Assembly: GCA_948099385.1 (NCBI GenBank)
Contig: CANUEZ040000151.1
Coordinates: 1,930,001 to 1,994,000, forward strand
Direction: 5' to 3'
DNA: 64,000 bases
From: Fasciola hepatica
Lineage: Eukaryota > Platyhelminthes > Trematoda > Plagiorchiida > Fasciolidae
Program-made: the position numbers and the translations under genes
Shown here: positions 10,371 to 22,541 of the stretch, piece by piece
Layout: each line of letters opens with the position of its first letter
How positions within the stretch are numbered: position 1 is the stretch's first letter
The notes under the pieces: generated by a model
Seen by the model: only the letters and a program-made list of their open reading frames with translations
Database searches by the model: none
Told to the model about the DNA's origin: nothing

Positions 10371-13300
10371 GGGGGTGTATGGGGTGCCTGAGAGGAGTAG
10401 CACCTCTGAGTTGGTTGACTGTCGTGTCCTTTGGGGCATCCTCCATCTCTTTGGTCTCCATCATTTACCCAGCTCTCACCTGTGGCTCTACAAAGCTGAA
10501 GCATGCATCAGCGACCACACCCCGGTAAACCACTCGACAGGCGGGCTGAACCAGGTTGACGGTTACCGAGGTCTAAAAAACTTCGACGAGACGGTGTTCG
10601 GCATGTGAAGACAGATGCTTCTGAATGGACGGACGAGATCTACTGATCCAACGGCTACAAAGGAGAACTGTTCAACTGCCTGATCCGGTATTCCAGAGGA
10701 AGCGAACGAACCGTACAGCAGGCCACTGGCTCATCTGAAAACACCCTGCTGCCTTGCAATCTGCACTTGGGTGTGCAAGGGCTAGAGGTGCAACCTCGAA
10801 CACAAAGGCAGAACGGTGCTGAGGACACCGCTTCGTACCCTACTCCCTACTCACGGAACCTCAAGCGCTTACTATGCTATGGCGTCCCCGGCAAGCGACG
10901 CTCCTCGTGTCCCGGCGGTCGAGGTGACAACAAGCTGGAATTATTCGCTGCAGGAAAAGAACACACATAGCCTGTTGGAATTTCAGGACGTTTCTAGACG
11001 TCGGCAGTCAGTGCATCACAATGCGGACTCTACATGACTATGACGTAGATATCGCTTGCCTCTCGGAAGTCCGCCCGCCCAATTCAGGTAGTCGACAAAT
11101 AAAGGTCCCGGGAGTGGATACATCCTATTGGTTCTATCACAGTGGCCTGAAAGACGACTCCGGTCTCTACGGTGTCGCGTTTGCTCTGAACAAAGCAGCT
11201 AATGATGCAATGATCTCTTGGGAACCAGTCTCATCCAGACTCGCCTTGGCACCTTTTAAAGGCTCCCCACACGACTTGACGGGGATTGTGGTCTATGCTC
11301 CAACCAATTCAGCTGATGACGAAACCAAAGACGAATTCTACAATATTTGCAGGAGGAAATCAACCGGGTTTCGAGGCGCGACGTACTTTTCATCGCTAGA
11401 GATTGGAACGCTCGCACAGATACGGCCGATGAATCCACTTGCCATATTCTCGGGAAATTTGGTCTTGGTCAGCGCAGCGAGAACGGTGGCCGACTGATTG
11501 GTTTAGCCGACATCAACAGAATGGTTGTCTGCAGCACTCGATTTCAACACCCCAAGAAGCACCTACTCACATGGTACTCCAATGACGGTCACACTGCACA
11601 CCAACTCGACCACATCCTGGTGAGAGCCCGTTGGGCTTTGTCTGTGGAAGATTGCCGAGCGTACCGGGGTGCAAAAACGGGCAATACAAACGGCACCGAC
11701 CATGTCCACCTACGCGCGTGTTTCAAAGTTCATCTGTCTACACGTGCTAAAGTGTCTGCATCCTCTCGGGTAAACGTTGCTGCCCTAGAAAATCCAGAGA
11801 AGCGAGAAGCGTTGTCACGCGCATTTACAACCCGACTAACCAACGCAACCAATGCACAAGCAAACGAAGTTTCTGTGGAAGGGCAGTGGACTCAAATGAA
11901 GACGACAATCAAGGACGCTACTTGGACAGTACTCGGGAAAACAAAAAGGCAGACAAAAGATTGGATCTCCGAGATCACGCTCCAGTTGTCAACCAAAGCA
12001 CACGAAGCCCAACTGACAGATAGTAACGAACGCCGCAGACTGCAACGAGAGGCCACACGCTCCGCCAAGGCTGATCGCAAAAGACACCGGATAGAAATAG
12101 CTGAAAAAATGGAGACCGCGTCCGGAACTGGTGGCTCCGGTAAACTGTTCCGCCTTATTCGCAACGCCTCTAATAGGTTCTGTAAACAAAACTCTTTTCA
12201 TCGTGACACGGCAGGAAACTTAATATCCGAGCGGAGTAACAAAATCGACCGATGGCTGGAATACTTTGGTCAGCTGCTCAACCGGCCTACGGACCACCCG
12301 ACGGACCAACCAATATCAACCCCTCTACTCCAGTACGAAAGCAAGTGTGACCCGCCCAACACCGCGGAAATCACGGAAATGATAAACAAACTGAAGGACA
12401 GAAAGGCTATTGGGGAAGATGGCATCCCTCCAGAAGTGTATAAAGCATGTTCATCGTCATTGACTGACAGGCTGTGCACACTTTTTGGCTCCATTTGCAG
12501 AGAGGAAGCATTTCCACCCGACTGGGGAATGTCCATTCTGCCGACCATTCCGAAGAAAGGCGATAAATCGGCATGTGAGAACTACCGAGGGATCAGCCTG
12601 ATTGATGTGGCCGCAAAGATCTTTGGTGCATTGTTACTAACCCATTTATCCAAGGCAAGAGACCGGCGCACTCGCCCGAACTAAGGGGGTTTCCGCCGTG
12701 GCAGAGGCTGTGTGGATCAAATCTTCTCACTGCGTCAAATATTAGAGCACCGCTATAAGTTCCAGCAGCCAACGGTAGCTTGTTTCATCGACTTCCGGGC
12801 CGTTCTTGATTCGGTGAACCGCGAGTTTCTTTGGACCATAATCCAATCCGATAGGATGTCCTATAAGCTTTTGGGGCTGTTGACGGGATACTACTCGACA
12901 ACTGGTGCTAGGGTTCGTATGTACGGTGAAGAGTCCCGCGAGTTCGCACTTACTACCGGAGTTAGGCAGGGCTCTCCCCTCTCACCGGCGCTGTTCAACT
13001 ACGCGATTGATTGGACAATGCGACAAGCATTACACAACTACCCTGACGTTCAGCTTAGCCAGGAAATATACATCTCGGACCTGGAGTTCGCGGATGATAT
13101 TGTCGTGTTAGGAGACTCCCCCGCTACGCTACAACCAATCCTCGACCGAATCAATTCCTCCGCGAGGTCCATCGGACTTGAAGTAAATTCGACGAAAACA
13201 AAAGCTTTCACAACCCATCTGAGCCTAACAATTCAACAACTGTCGATCAATGACTTATCAGTCGAATACGTCCCTTCATTCAAATACCTAGGCTCAACTC

Positions 13301-13930
13301 TGCTTCTGAACGGAAAGGCAAAAGATGAAGTGGTATCACGGATCGACAGCGCCAGGAGAGCCTTTCTTCAGCTTAGACGAACGCTGTGGACTCGTAATGA
13401 AATTAGCTTAAAAACCAAAGTTCGTGTTTGCCGTGCCGCCATCCGGCCCGTACTCATCTATGGCTGCGAAACCTGGCCACTACAAGCTGAGGATACCAGA
13501 AGGCTGGAGGTTTTCAACTACTGGTGCCTGCAGCAAATCCTCAAAGTCAAGTCGCGTAACAGGGTGTTCAACGACGAGGTAAGGAGACGATGCTCTCCCC
13601 GTACTTTTTCAAGGTCGACGACTTCAGTGGTTCGGCCACACGCTTCGGCGACCCGAGTCAGAGATAACCAAGCAAACACTCTGCCCCACTCCCTGCCCTG
13701 GTTGGCGTTGTCGCCTTGGTGAGCAGCTTAAGACGTGGACCAGTACAATAGAGAAAGACGTAGAGCTTCTAAACCTTCGGTCGGTTTATGGAGCCCGGCG
13801 ATGGAAATAGGACTGAATCAGGATCTGTACGGAGCTCGCCTCCGACCGCCGCGCGTGGTCAGCAATGGTCCATGATATCCATGGAGCCGACTTATCCTCT
13901 CGCAGGAGATAGTCGCGTAAAAGTAAAAAG
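10371..13930 (+). mobile_element. LINE B, full-length RTE-like retrotransposon with 11-bp target-site duplication
   Basis: The element spans 3,560 bp from a G-run (GGGGGTGTATGGGG) to an A-rich 3' end (GTAAAAGTAAAAAG). It is flanked by a perfect direct repeat TTGTTTCCATC at 10360-10370 and 13931-13941, which defines both ends and shows it inserted as a complete unit. The 5' UTR is about 650 bp. One ORF2-type coding region (APE endonuclease then RT) follows but is broken (see the pseudogene entry). The perfect TSD indicates a fairly recent insertion into intron 5, antisense to the host gene and immediately upstream of LINE C. Confidence 0.9.
11021..13722 (+). pseudogene. LINE B ORF2: endonuclease-reverse transcriptase, disrupted
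   Basis: The N-terminal APE-type endonuclease is visible from MRTLHDYDVDIACLSEVR (11021) and VVYAPTN, then ARDWNARTDTAD and DHILVRAR near 11390-11630 after a frame change near 11350. The linker and RT follow in one frame: fingers motif GEDGIPPEVYKA, a TAA stop at 12682-12684 within the otherwise conserved palm entry (GGFRRGRGCVDQIFSL after it), VACFIDFRAVLDSVN, GVRQGSPLSPALFNYAID, and the catalytic box EFADDIVVL at about 13085-13110. The C-terminal part shifts frame near 13600. Family members usually run about 1,000 residues. The one frameshift in EN, one stop and one late frameshift make this copy dead despite its clean TSD. Confidence 0.85.
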
Positions 13931-13944
13931 TTGTTTCCATCATG

Positions 13945-16900
13945 ATGAGACTGCGCATTGACGTGGTGTGATGGCTTGCGTGCCTCCATAACCCAACGAG
14001 CTATGCACGATGGCTTCCTTAGGCCGGAGGTGCAGTCACGCCTGACAGGTCAATGGGTCGAGACCAGACAAAGTCCAGGACCTGGACTAGTTTATGGGCA
14101 ACCTCCGGATTTTACCACTATGTCTCTGAAGAAGACACTCCAGCAAATAAACACGGAGAGAAACAGTTTACCGGTCTAAAAACCTCCACTAGATGGACGT
14201 GGGAGTGGAGTACCTGGGGTTTCTCTCGATGGTGGGAGAAGTAATCGCGCTTCATTGGGCAGCTATTGCCCCTTTAAACTGGGCAGCATCTGGCCCAAAG
14301 AATGCTGCCCCGTCCACCTACCGGTTGCACAACTGGGTGCGTAGGGCTAAGGAATGAATCAGGAAAGTGGATCAATAACAAAGCACCGGTTAAAACAAGA
14401 CAGAATGAGTGCACCAATCAGGTCTTACGTGAAAGACTAGAAGTTCTTTCACGGGCTCTTTGGTCACATTCCGGTACTGGGTTAACGCCCCACTGCCTTG
14501 TGGGTCAGACTTTTGAGTCAGAAGCTCCGATTAGGGTTCCGAAAGAAAAACCATTTCTGCGGTGTGGGCAGTCGCGAATTTTGATTCGCCCAGAGGTCTC
14601 CATCAATCGCTCTGGAAGAATTTCTTATCGCCCTTCACTGTTCACATCCCATTTCTGGATGGGAAAGAGAGGCCGAAATGAGTCGTGACCGAGAATTTGT
14701 AGCTCTCAGTAACGGCAAGAACTTGGAGACAGAGGAAAATGGAGAGCCGAATCTCCGACCGAAGCATTTCCCTCACTTTGCTGCTTTTAACGTCCGCATA
14801 CTTTGCCAAACTGGGCAACAGGCTGTCTTAGTTAGAACTCTTGAAATCGTTAACATAGATGTGTGTTGTATCTCCGAAACACGCTTACAAGACTCCGCCT
14901 TAGTGTAACCATTCCGTTCGGCTTTTCGTCTCACTCTTCGCGCGTAGAATGATTCGGTGTCTAATGCTCGTCGTCAGGCTGACATTGGCATCGCTTTGAG
15001 CACGAAAGCTGAACGTGCACTGTTCCACTGGATCCCATAAATGAGAAAATGTACAGCAAACTTAGGAAGAGTAGGTGCTTTACGTCTTCGTGGTTAGGGT
15101 CCGAAAGATCCGTCAACCAGTTAGCTGGAGAAACTGAAGGATACAACAGCGAACCGTGAACAGTGGCGATTGTGTTGTCACTTTCTGTCAAATCAGAATG
15201 ATTGATCAACGTGTGTTTGTACAGTTAGACTGTATTCCGTGTGTTGGCTACTTGGACGTTCTTCCCTTTTCCCACCCGTGTAGGTCCACTCCCTATCCAT
15301 CTTGTCTATTCGTACTTTCTAATTCTACGTGCAACATGGTGAGATAGGCAGTGGTCCGTGAGGCTTGCCCTGCTGTTTCACGCTGTACAATGATGATGAT
15401 CAATCAGCAGTCACCTGTGTGCGGTTCGGTTGAATGGTTCTGCGTATGCGAACAGCACTAGACTGAAGCGTCGATACTTGTCTGTTGTGTCTGTGTGCGC
15501 TCCAACTGACTGTAGCTCTCCTTAGGCTAAAAACGAATTCTACCACAATTTGTCTCAAATTCTCCACGGCATGCGCTCTGCGGACATAATGGTCGTTGCT
15601 GGAGACCTCAATGCTCAAGGTGGCAGCCTAGACGAGAAGTAAAGGCATGCAGGAGGCCGATTCGGCGTTCCAGTCGATCGAACTGATAACGGTGACCGAC
15701 TCATTCAACTATGTTCTGAAAATCGACTATTCCTGGCGAGCACAAATTTCTCGCACAAAATGTGGCATCGACTAAACTGGTGTCCTCCTGCACCTTCACA
15801 GCACTGGACCCAGATCGACCACACTGCTATCGGTTACCACTGGCGCGGTTCAATTCAACATTGTAAATCATTTTGGTCCACGTCTGTAGACAATGGTCAC
15901 GCTCTCGTACGCGTGTTTCAGCGTACCATCTCGTCAGTGGCCGAAATAAAGCCAAATCAAACTGTCCCTCACAGCTGCTACTGGACGATAATGATCGACC
16001 TGCTTTCCAAGTAGAATTATCCGCCAGGTTATCGATGTAGTCAAATGCCCAGAATCCAGAAGAGCGATAGACAGAGATCAAGTAGGATATATGTGAGGCT
16101 GTTGATGCTGTTCTAGGTCCAACAACCAGACATACATAGAAACGATGGATATCTGCATCCTTAGTTGCACTGTCAGATGCTCGCAGATCGATTCCTCCGA
16201 ATTTGACATATGATGAGGCACGGAAATACCTTAAACGCCAATTGATTCGTAACTTTAGAAACGACCGTGAGCAGTGGCGGATTGCGAAATAAAGGGAGAT
16301 GGAAAAAGCCACAGTGATGCTCAACAACCGCAACCTTTTCCGTCTAATCAGAAATATCAGTCCCCAGTAGCTAGCAGTTATTGAACTGATTAAAGACGAA
16401 CGGCTCACTGATTCAAACTCAGAAGGGTCTTCTAATTCGCTGGGGAGAGCATTGAGAAACAGTTCAGTTGGTCTTGATCCACCACAGGCTTGTTAAATAG
16501 CACCATAGTTACAGCTCTGATTGTGCATACCAATCCTCCGTCAGAAGCGGAGGTTCTCGGTGAGATATGCCAAACAACATAAGGCTGCTGCGCCGGATGG
16601 GTTGCCTCCGTCTATTCTCAAAGACAGTGACTCATCACTTTTACTGGAGTTGACGAAACTCATAGGTTTGGTACGTGATAGGGAACAAATTCCAGGGTTG
16701 GTGTGAATCGGTGGTCGTACCGATTTATAAAGGCGACAGGTCAATCTGGGAGAACCACAGGGGAATAAGTTTGGTTAGCATCGCACCTAAACTGCTTGCT
16801 GGTATTATTCCCCACCGCTTACCAAGTGCTCGTGAACAGCCCACTATCTCAGATTTTTTTGGTCCTAAAGCGGCCCTCGAATCCGTCGATCACACAGTTC

Positions 16901-18116
16901 TCTGGCGCTGCCTTCTGTTGAAGGGTTTACCCAAGGAATTTATTTTCATCATGAAGTCTCTCTATATGAACAGCCGAAGCCCAGTTCGGGTTTATGGTGA
17001 TCTTTCACCCGACTTCATCACAAAAAGTGGTGTACTTCAGGGTTGCCCCTCTCTAATTTTCTCTCTAACCTTGTGATTTATATGGTCCTAGAGACCGCGC
17101 TTTTGTCAGGTGAGGATGGCGGCATTGAACTTTTCCCGGGTGGAAATGTGTCAGAACTTGGATCTGCGGATGGCATTATTCTTGTAGATGAGGACCCAGG
17201 TATGTTGCAAGCTTTCTTAAACAGCTTGATGGATTGCGTGGCAATGTTTGGTATGAGTTTTGCACTTTCAAAATGCAACATGCTGTTGCAGGATTGAGTT
17301 GTTTCAACACCAAACCTTTCAGTCTCTGGCGAAACTACATATCTGGTAGATAAATTCTGTTATCTGGGCAGCGGTCGGATATCGGATGAGCTGTCTTTGC
17401 GTGTAAGGAAGGCTCGTTTGGCATTTGCCACCCTGCGTCATCTGCGGTTGGATATGACATCCGTTTATCTATCAAGGATCGAGTGTACGCTGCAACAGCC
17501 AAGCCCGTGCTTCTGTATGGTGCAGAAACATGACCATTGTGGGTGGAGGATATCGGAAGATTGGCGGTATTCGAACACCGATGTCTTCGGATCACTGCTC
17601 GGATCTGGCGGGAACACCGTATAAGTAATGCTGAGGTTCGGTGGAAAGTCTTGAGTTCAATGATCAAATCATTAGATGAAACACAAGCTCATCAGGCTAA
17701 GATGGTTGGGACATGTGTTACGCTTGTCCCGAGACAGGATCCCTCGGCGTGCTATGTTTTCTGAGGCGGGTTCCGGTGGGAATGTGAATAAGGGTGGTCA
17801 GTCCATGACATGGAAGAAATACATGAAAAACCTAACCTGTGCATTCAGCCATGCAGAGCGTGTTAGACTTCCTCGGTGGAGTCCAAAAGACCCTCCCGCT
17901 CAGTGGTTATATACGTTAAAGGAAATAGCTAGGTGGGCGATCAGTGGCACTCTTGTATCCGCAGGCTTTCTTTATCAACCTGATACCAATGTTTATAGTT
18001 TTTTTTACTGTTCCTTTAATATTCCTGCCCTTTCTCACTGTTTCCGATTGAGACTGTCGTCGGGAGATAACAACCAAAGCCGCACCCAGTGCATGGCTAA
18101 CGGTTGTCTGAACTGA
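13945..18116 (+). mobile_element. LINE C, degenerate full-length-like RTE-type LINE
   Basis: The 5' end (GACTGC..TTGACGTGGTGTGATGGCTTGCG) is the same sequence that starts the full-length LINE A at 34798 (minus), so LINE A and C are sister families with a shared 5' UTR. EN begins near 14760 (AFNVRILCQTGQQA, then VCCISETRLQDS), is split by a LINE A fragment at 15040-15400, and resumes with CAPTDC and VVAGDLNAQGG near 15500-15630. RT pieces lie in several frames: KAAAPDGLPPSILKD at 16580, LVSIAPKLLAG at 16780, an internal deletion removing the segment before ESVDHTVLWRCLLLKG at 16880, and GVLQGCP at 17030. The position of the YADD box reads as SADGIILVD. The 3' end has a TGAACTGAAATGAACT tail. 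It is thoroughly dead. Confidence 0.8.
15040..15400 (+). mobile_element. LINE A 3' fragment, copy 2, nested in LINE C
   Basis: The sequence enters LINE A at the ATGAGAAAATGTACAGC motif (compare about 31330 on the minus strand) and ends in (GAT)n at 15390-15400. LINE C endonuclease sequence flanks it on both sides. It is nearly identical to copy 1 at 7864-8146 over the shared length. It therefore inserted after LINE C. Confidence 0.85.
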
Positions 18117-18120
18117 AATG

Positions 18121-19224
18121 AACTAAACTTGACTTTTTCCTTTCGGGGGGGGGACGTGGTTTTATACAGCTTTTTTTCTATTCTTTGAATATGTCAAAAG
18201 ACCGCAAGTCAAAGCATTTTAATCCAGTGTTTTCCAAAATTGACGTTTTGTGTGAGAATCCTGGTTTGCTGTATTTGTCATCCAATTATATTTCATTTAT
18301 CAGGTGGCACCCAAGTTTGATTCCATGAGGAACAATTTTAATTAGATGAACTTACACGCCCAATCATCTCGGGTATTAAAATCATTTTTGACTTGGGGGT
18401 TAGTTCATTGTCAGGCCACTCAACCGATACACATCTGGACCGTTAGTGATTAGAAAAAGCCTCCACAGAAGAAAGACTCCAGCAGGGCGTGAAAGTTTCC
18501 ACTCAACCGATCCACTGCCGCGCAGCGTTGGCTCAAGTTCAATCTTGTCTGGTCAACGCACAAAACTCTGGGGGGGGGGAGTTTATCTGATTACGTGATA
18601 GGATGCTAGTAGTGAAAGCAACCGACATTGACGCACGCAGGAGAAGTTCCGGAAATTTTTATCATCATCATTTTCACACCGTGTTGTATTGCCAAGAATA
18701 TGCTTTATCCTTCGCTATGGCCGATGCGTCCCAATTTTTAAACAGCGGATCGGTGCCATAAGAACTATAGCACTGAATATTGTGTGTTACAGCCGTCTCT
18801 GGAATAGACTATTTCGATTACGGGGGCTGTAAGAAAAACTAGGTCCATCCTGAAGAATATTCAGTAGACTGTAGAGAAAACGATATCTAGTCCATACAAC
18901 TTCCAAACATACTTATATAACCTTCTAGGCTTTTGGACTACCGTTTTAGGCTAAACAATCACGCGAGGATTGCATTAAAAGGTATCAAAATACGATAATG
19001 AACCTTAATGGATTTGACAGAACACAACAGAGTGAAACTGTAGCATCAAGATTACCCGCACTCTCTCCTGGTTAAGACGCGTATGGACCAAATGCGAAAC
19101 AGGGGCATGCTTATCAGGACTGATGCCAGAGCGAGCACTTTAAAAGCATCAAAGAATGGTGTTTTGAAAGCACAGTAAATGGCTGTAAATGCAATAACTG
19201 GCCTCAGTAATCCCCAATACTCAC
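18121..19224 (-). other. Right part of intron 5, no recognised element
   Basis: About 1.1 kb between the LINE C tail and exon 5. It contains two G homopolymers (near 18147 and 18571) and AT-rich stretches but no protein or RNA gene that I can recognise. Confidence 0.55.
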
Positions 19225-19306
19225 CTATGCAAACGAACCAATTTGAGATTTTCCGAGCGCAGTTCTTCCACCTTCTTAATCTCTTCATCCAATTTCAATT
19301 GCAAGA
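19225..19306 (-). CDS. Exon 5 of the LEKR1-like coiled-coil gene
   Basis: An 82-nt internal exon. Acceptor ATTATGTTTCAG and a textbook donor AG|GTGAGT. The first two nucleotides TC complete the A left by exon 4 (ATC, Ile). It then reads LQLKLDEEIKKVEELRSENL and six more codons to LVRLH, ending in phase 2. Leucines and charged residues follow a heptad-like pattern, a classical coiled coil. It corresponds to about residues 281-306 of the assembled protein. This is one of the most convincing exons because the peptide, splice sites and phase all agree. Confidence 0.85.
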
Positions 19307-21591
19307 CTGAAACATAATTAGGACTGATCCATTGAGAACAATGCGTAATAAATTCACTATTTTTTCCATCTGTGGAAATGAACAGATGCTCGGCGTTCTG
19401 TAGCAGACAACGGAACTCACTGTATGATGGATAGAATCTGTGGTATTTACCGAACTTTATCTAGAGATATGACCCTGGCCGAGGACGTTCGCTACTGATT
19501 CAAATGACAAAAATATGGTCAGGTCGAGAGAAATCTGCAGGCGGATAAAGTCTTAACGATTTATTTTCAATTAGAGCTAAAGTTCAATGTCTCATCAAAC
19601 GTGATTGGTCACAGAATAACGTGATGAGTCCAGTTTTGTGAGAGAAATAAAAAAACTATCTAGTAACACTTCATAGTTTGCAGTTATGTTCCCGGTGCTG
19701 GTCAAGTTCAGTTTATTCAACCATTAACCTCGCACTCCTGTGCTCTGGTTCCGGTTGCTACCTTCCAGCATCGTCCAGTAAACGGTAAAAAGAATAGAAG
19801 CTTAGTGATAAAGTCCCAAAAAATTCAAAGCATCAAGCGGAGATCAAGATGACAAGGAAGGAGTCCCAATGGAACTACGCCAATGACAGCGACACCTAGC
19901 CATATCAGTTAATGTCTCCAACCATTTGGTAGGTGGGTGGAGTGGACCTCAACCTGGAAGTCTAACGCGTCCTACGTGGCCAACTCCACTGGTCAAGATT
20001 TTCATACCTTCTTTCCATGTCGTGGACTGAACACCTCCACTTACCTGGTCAAACGGTCATCATAGTGGACTTTAGAGCTCTCCATGCCGGGTTCGAATCT
20101 TGACGCTGCCGGTCACTCCCCTACCCCACTGGTAGCCTCTAATTGACCGCGAACCCCTTCCTGAAATAGCGTATCGTTATTACATGATATTAAGGAATAA
20201 AGCAGTACAAAGTTGGAATTTATCCGGAAATGATGATACTGAACACGCATTAAAGACCGTGAGATGTAGTTTGCTTTCCTGTTAGTCATGATTGCTATTA
20301 ATAGGAGGATGTTCTTTACTAATTAATCTCTTGTTAGTAAACCGTCCGTCAACGAGATATATGTAATGTGTCGTCCGTAAACTTGAAAAAGGTAGATTCG
20401 ATTGTCTTGATGACTCTTAGATTATCGTCACAAATGCTCAGCGTGGTCCCGGCGAAATCACATGAGCTGGCCGTTTTCTTGTTTGTTTGTACGGCTTGGA
20501 TAAAATCACGCGAACTTCTGCAACGCGTTATTTACGATAATACTCCCGCATCTAATCTGAATCATAGCGACAAGTGCGGCTATTTCATTGCAGGACGATG
20601 TCACTCAACGGCGTTTTATTTTCAGATTATGGTTTAGAACTCGATACGTTCGTTTACTCGAAATATTGCCTCCAAAGTGGAAAGTCTAAAATTACTTGGA
20701 ACAACCTTTTGATGTTGAGTATCTCTGGGTTACTCCGCTTTTCATTGATGGTTTCAAATGCTTTACGAAGAGATGCTTACTCACTATGACATTTTTTTCT
20801 CTGTACAAAATAAAAACCGGGCAGCACGTACGTGAACGAGTGATTCGGTTTACTCCACCTGTGACTCTTCAATACTATATCTCGGTTTTGATTATTTCCT
20901 GCCTTTCCAGATGGGTATATTTGGAAATCAAAGCATTTTCAGCATAGACCACCGCCCCCCCCCCCTCACCCTTTCGAAAAGAGAGAAACCAAAGAATGCA
21001 CGTACAAAAAAGAAAAAGTTCACATTTCTTGAGTTCCTTCTTTGGATCAGAACGACATCGGAAAGGTTTCGTCAGAGATGGAGGAATAAAGGATACCGAA
21101 CCGTTAGTACCACCGATGTTGTCGTTTCTATCACTCTGGGTTGTTTAACAAAATTTGCATACAACTGCGGTTGAACAATGCTGCCCATAAGCAAACCGAG
21201 TTGTTGTTTCAAGTCATACTTACTGCTGTTGTACATCTGTGTGATAATCGACCGGTGGAACGCGTTTTTTTCTGTCGGTTTCAGCGAAAGGTTCAGACAA
21301 TCACGATAATGCCTTCATAAACATTTATGCTTGGGCTTAAATTGTACTCTTCAACATAGTTGCTGCCAATGGTTAGATAACCATGCAGTCATTTCCTGGC
21401 CTTCTGCCCTTTAGTTCGATGAACGGTCGTGTCACTTCAGTTAGATAAGAAATTAAACGTGTAGGAACAAGTATCTGAATAATGAACGGATAAAATGTCT
21501 GGTTGTGACTAGCTCAATACGAGAGCAATAACGTCATTCACACGATTTTCTCGAGCAACTGAATTATGAGAATAACCGAAAACATGCGTAC
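19307..21591 (-). other. Intron 4 of the coiled-coil gene
   Basis: A 2,285-nt intron with a GTACGC donor. It contains a dispersed repeat at 19915-20200 and a C homopolymer near 20945-20960. Plus-strand frames at 20368-21174 overlap one another, show no motif and are antisense to the gene. Confidence 0.6.
19915..20200 (+). repeat. Dispersed repeat with tRNA-like B box, related to 8262-8405
   Basis: The first half matches 8262-8405. The second half holds GGGTTCGAATCTTGACGC at about 20090, a polymerase III B-box consensus (GGTTCGAAT), and ends near CTAATTGACCGCGAACCCC. It is probably another SINE or a SINE-LINE end. The family is not identified. Confidence 0.5.
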
Positions 21592-21768
21592 TTTTAATGT
21601 CCCCTTTCAGCGTTCCCTGTTCTTCCGACCACTGACGACGTTTTTCTACCATGCGAGATTCGTTTCTGGCACAGTGTTCTTCCATGCATTGCTTTTCATG
21701 TTCTAATGTGGCACACTCTTCTTCCGCATCACGTAGTCGGCATTCAAGACCGGCTTTGTGCATAGTCA
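21592..21768 (-). CDS. Exon 4 of the LEKR1-like coiled-coil gene
   Basis: A 177-nt internal exon with a long pyrimidine tract (ATTTTTTTCAG) at the acceptor and donor A|GTACGC. The first two nucleotides TG complete the G left by exon 3 (GTG, Val). It then encodes 58 residues, including ECRLRDAEEECATLEHEKQC and SRMVEKRRQWSEEQGTLKGD. It is strongly charged, heptad-like and predicted helical, with several Cys. It ends in phase 1. It corresponds to about residues 222-279. The exon lies about 3.4 kb downstream of exon 3 because a LINE A copy and a LINE B fragment sit in the intron. Confidence 0.85.
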
Positions 21769-22011
21769 CTGAAAAAAATATAAAGCAATAGACGGTTCGT
21801 TGCAGCTTTCTGTTGAAGACAGTCCTAGAAATTCAAGGCTATTGTTCCAAGCAGTAATTGGTTTACATTACGAACCGATTTATCGTGCTGCTTGAGCGCT
21901 ATGTTAATCCGGAAAATCCGATGAAGTACCGTACAATTGTTTCATCCGTTTTTTAGGAATTGTCAGCGGTGAAGCACAATTTTAATTTCATGGTGAACTG
22001 TTAAACTTACT

Positions 22012-22541
22012 TTCACTACCAGTTTTAAGCGACTACTTCCTGCCAGAGGATGAGTCGGCTCCATGAATATCTCGCGCGGCGGTTGAAAGTGAGTTCGGCG
22101 CAGATCACGACCGAGTTTTTCTTCCATTAGCGGGCACCATAGACTGACCGTAAGCCTAGGCGCTCTACGTTCTTCTCGACAGTGTTGATCCAAGTTTCGG
22201 GCTGGCCACCAAGGAGACACCACCATCCAGGGCAGGGTTCGGGACGGAGTGTTTGTTTGGTTAGTTCCACCTTGGGTCGCCGTAGGATATGACCTAGCCA
22301 CCGTAGTCAACGACATTGGAGGAAGTCTGAGATTTTACCAATTTCGCAGCACCGTTTCCTAACTTCATCGTTGGGTACTCTGTGGCGTCTATTTTTCGAA
22401 TTAGGGCACAGGCACCAGTGACCAAACATTTCAAACTTTCTAGTATCCTCGGCGCTCAATGGCCTGCTTTCGCAGCCGCAGCTGAGTACGGGCTATATAG
22501 TGGCACGGTAGATACACACCTTAGTCCGAAGGCCAAAAGAA
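22012..22541 (-). mobile_element. LINE B 3' fragment (old copy)
   Basis: On the minus strand this matches the end of LINE B: conserved VRKRC and PSRTLPWMVVSPWW (compare PHSLPWLALSPW near 13690), then CATGGAGCCGACTCATCCTC (compare 13880-13900) and the terminal TTAAAACTGGTAGTGAAAG. It is more diverged than the derivative at 38326-38890 and has no coding potential. It lies in intron 3. Confidence 0.75.
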
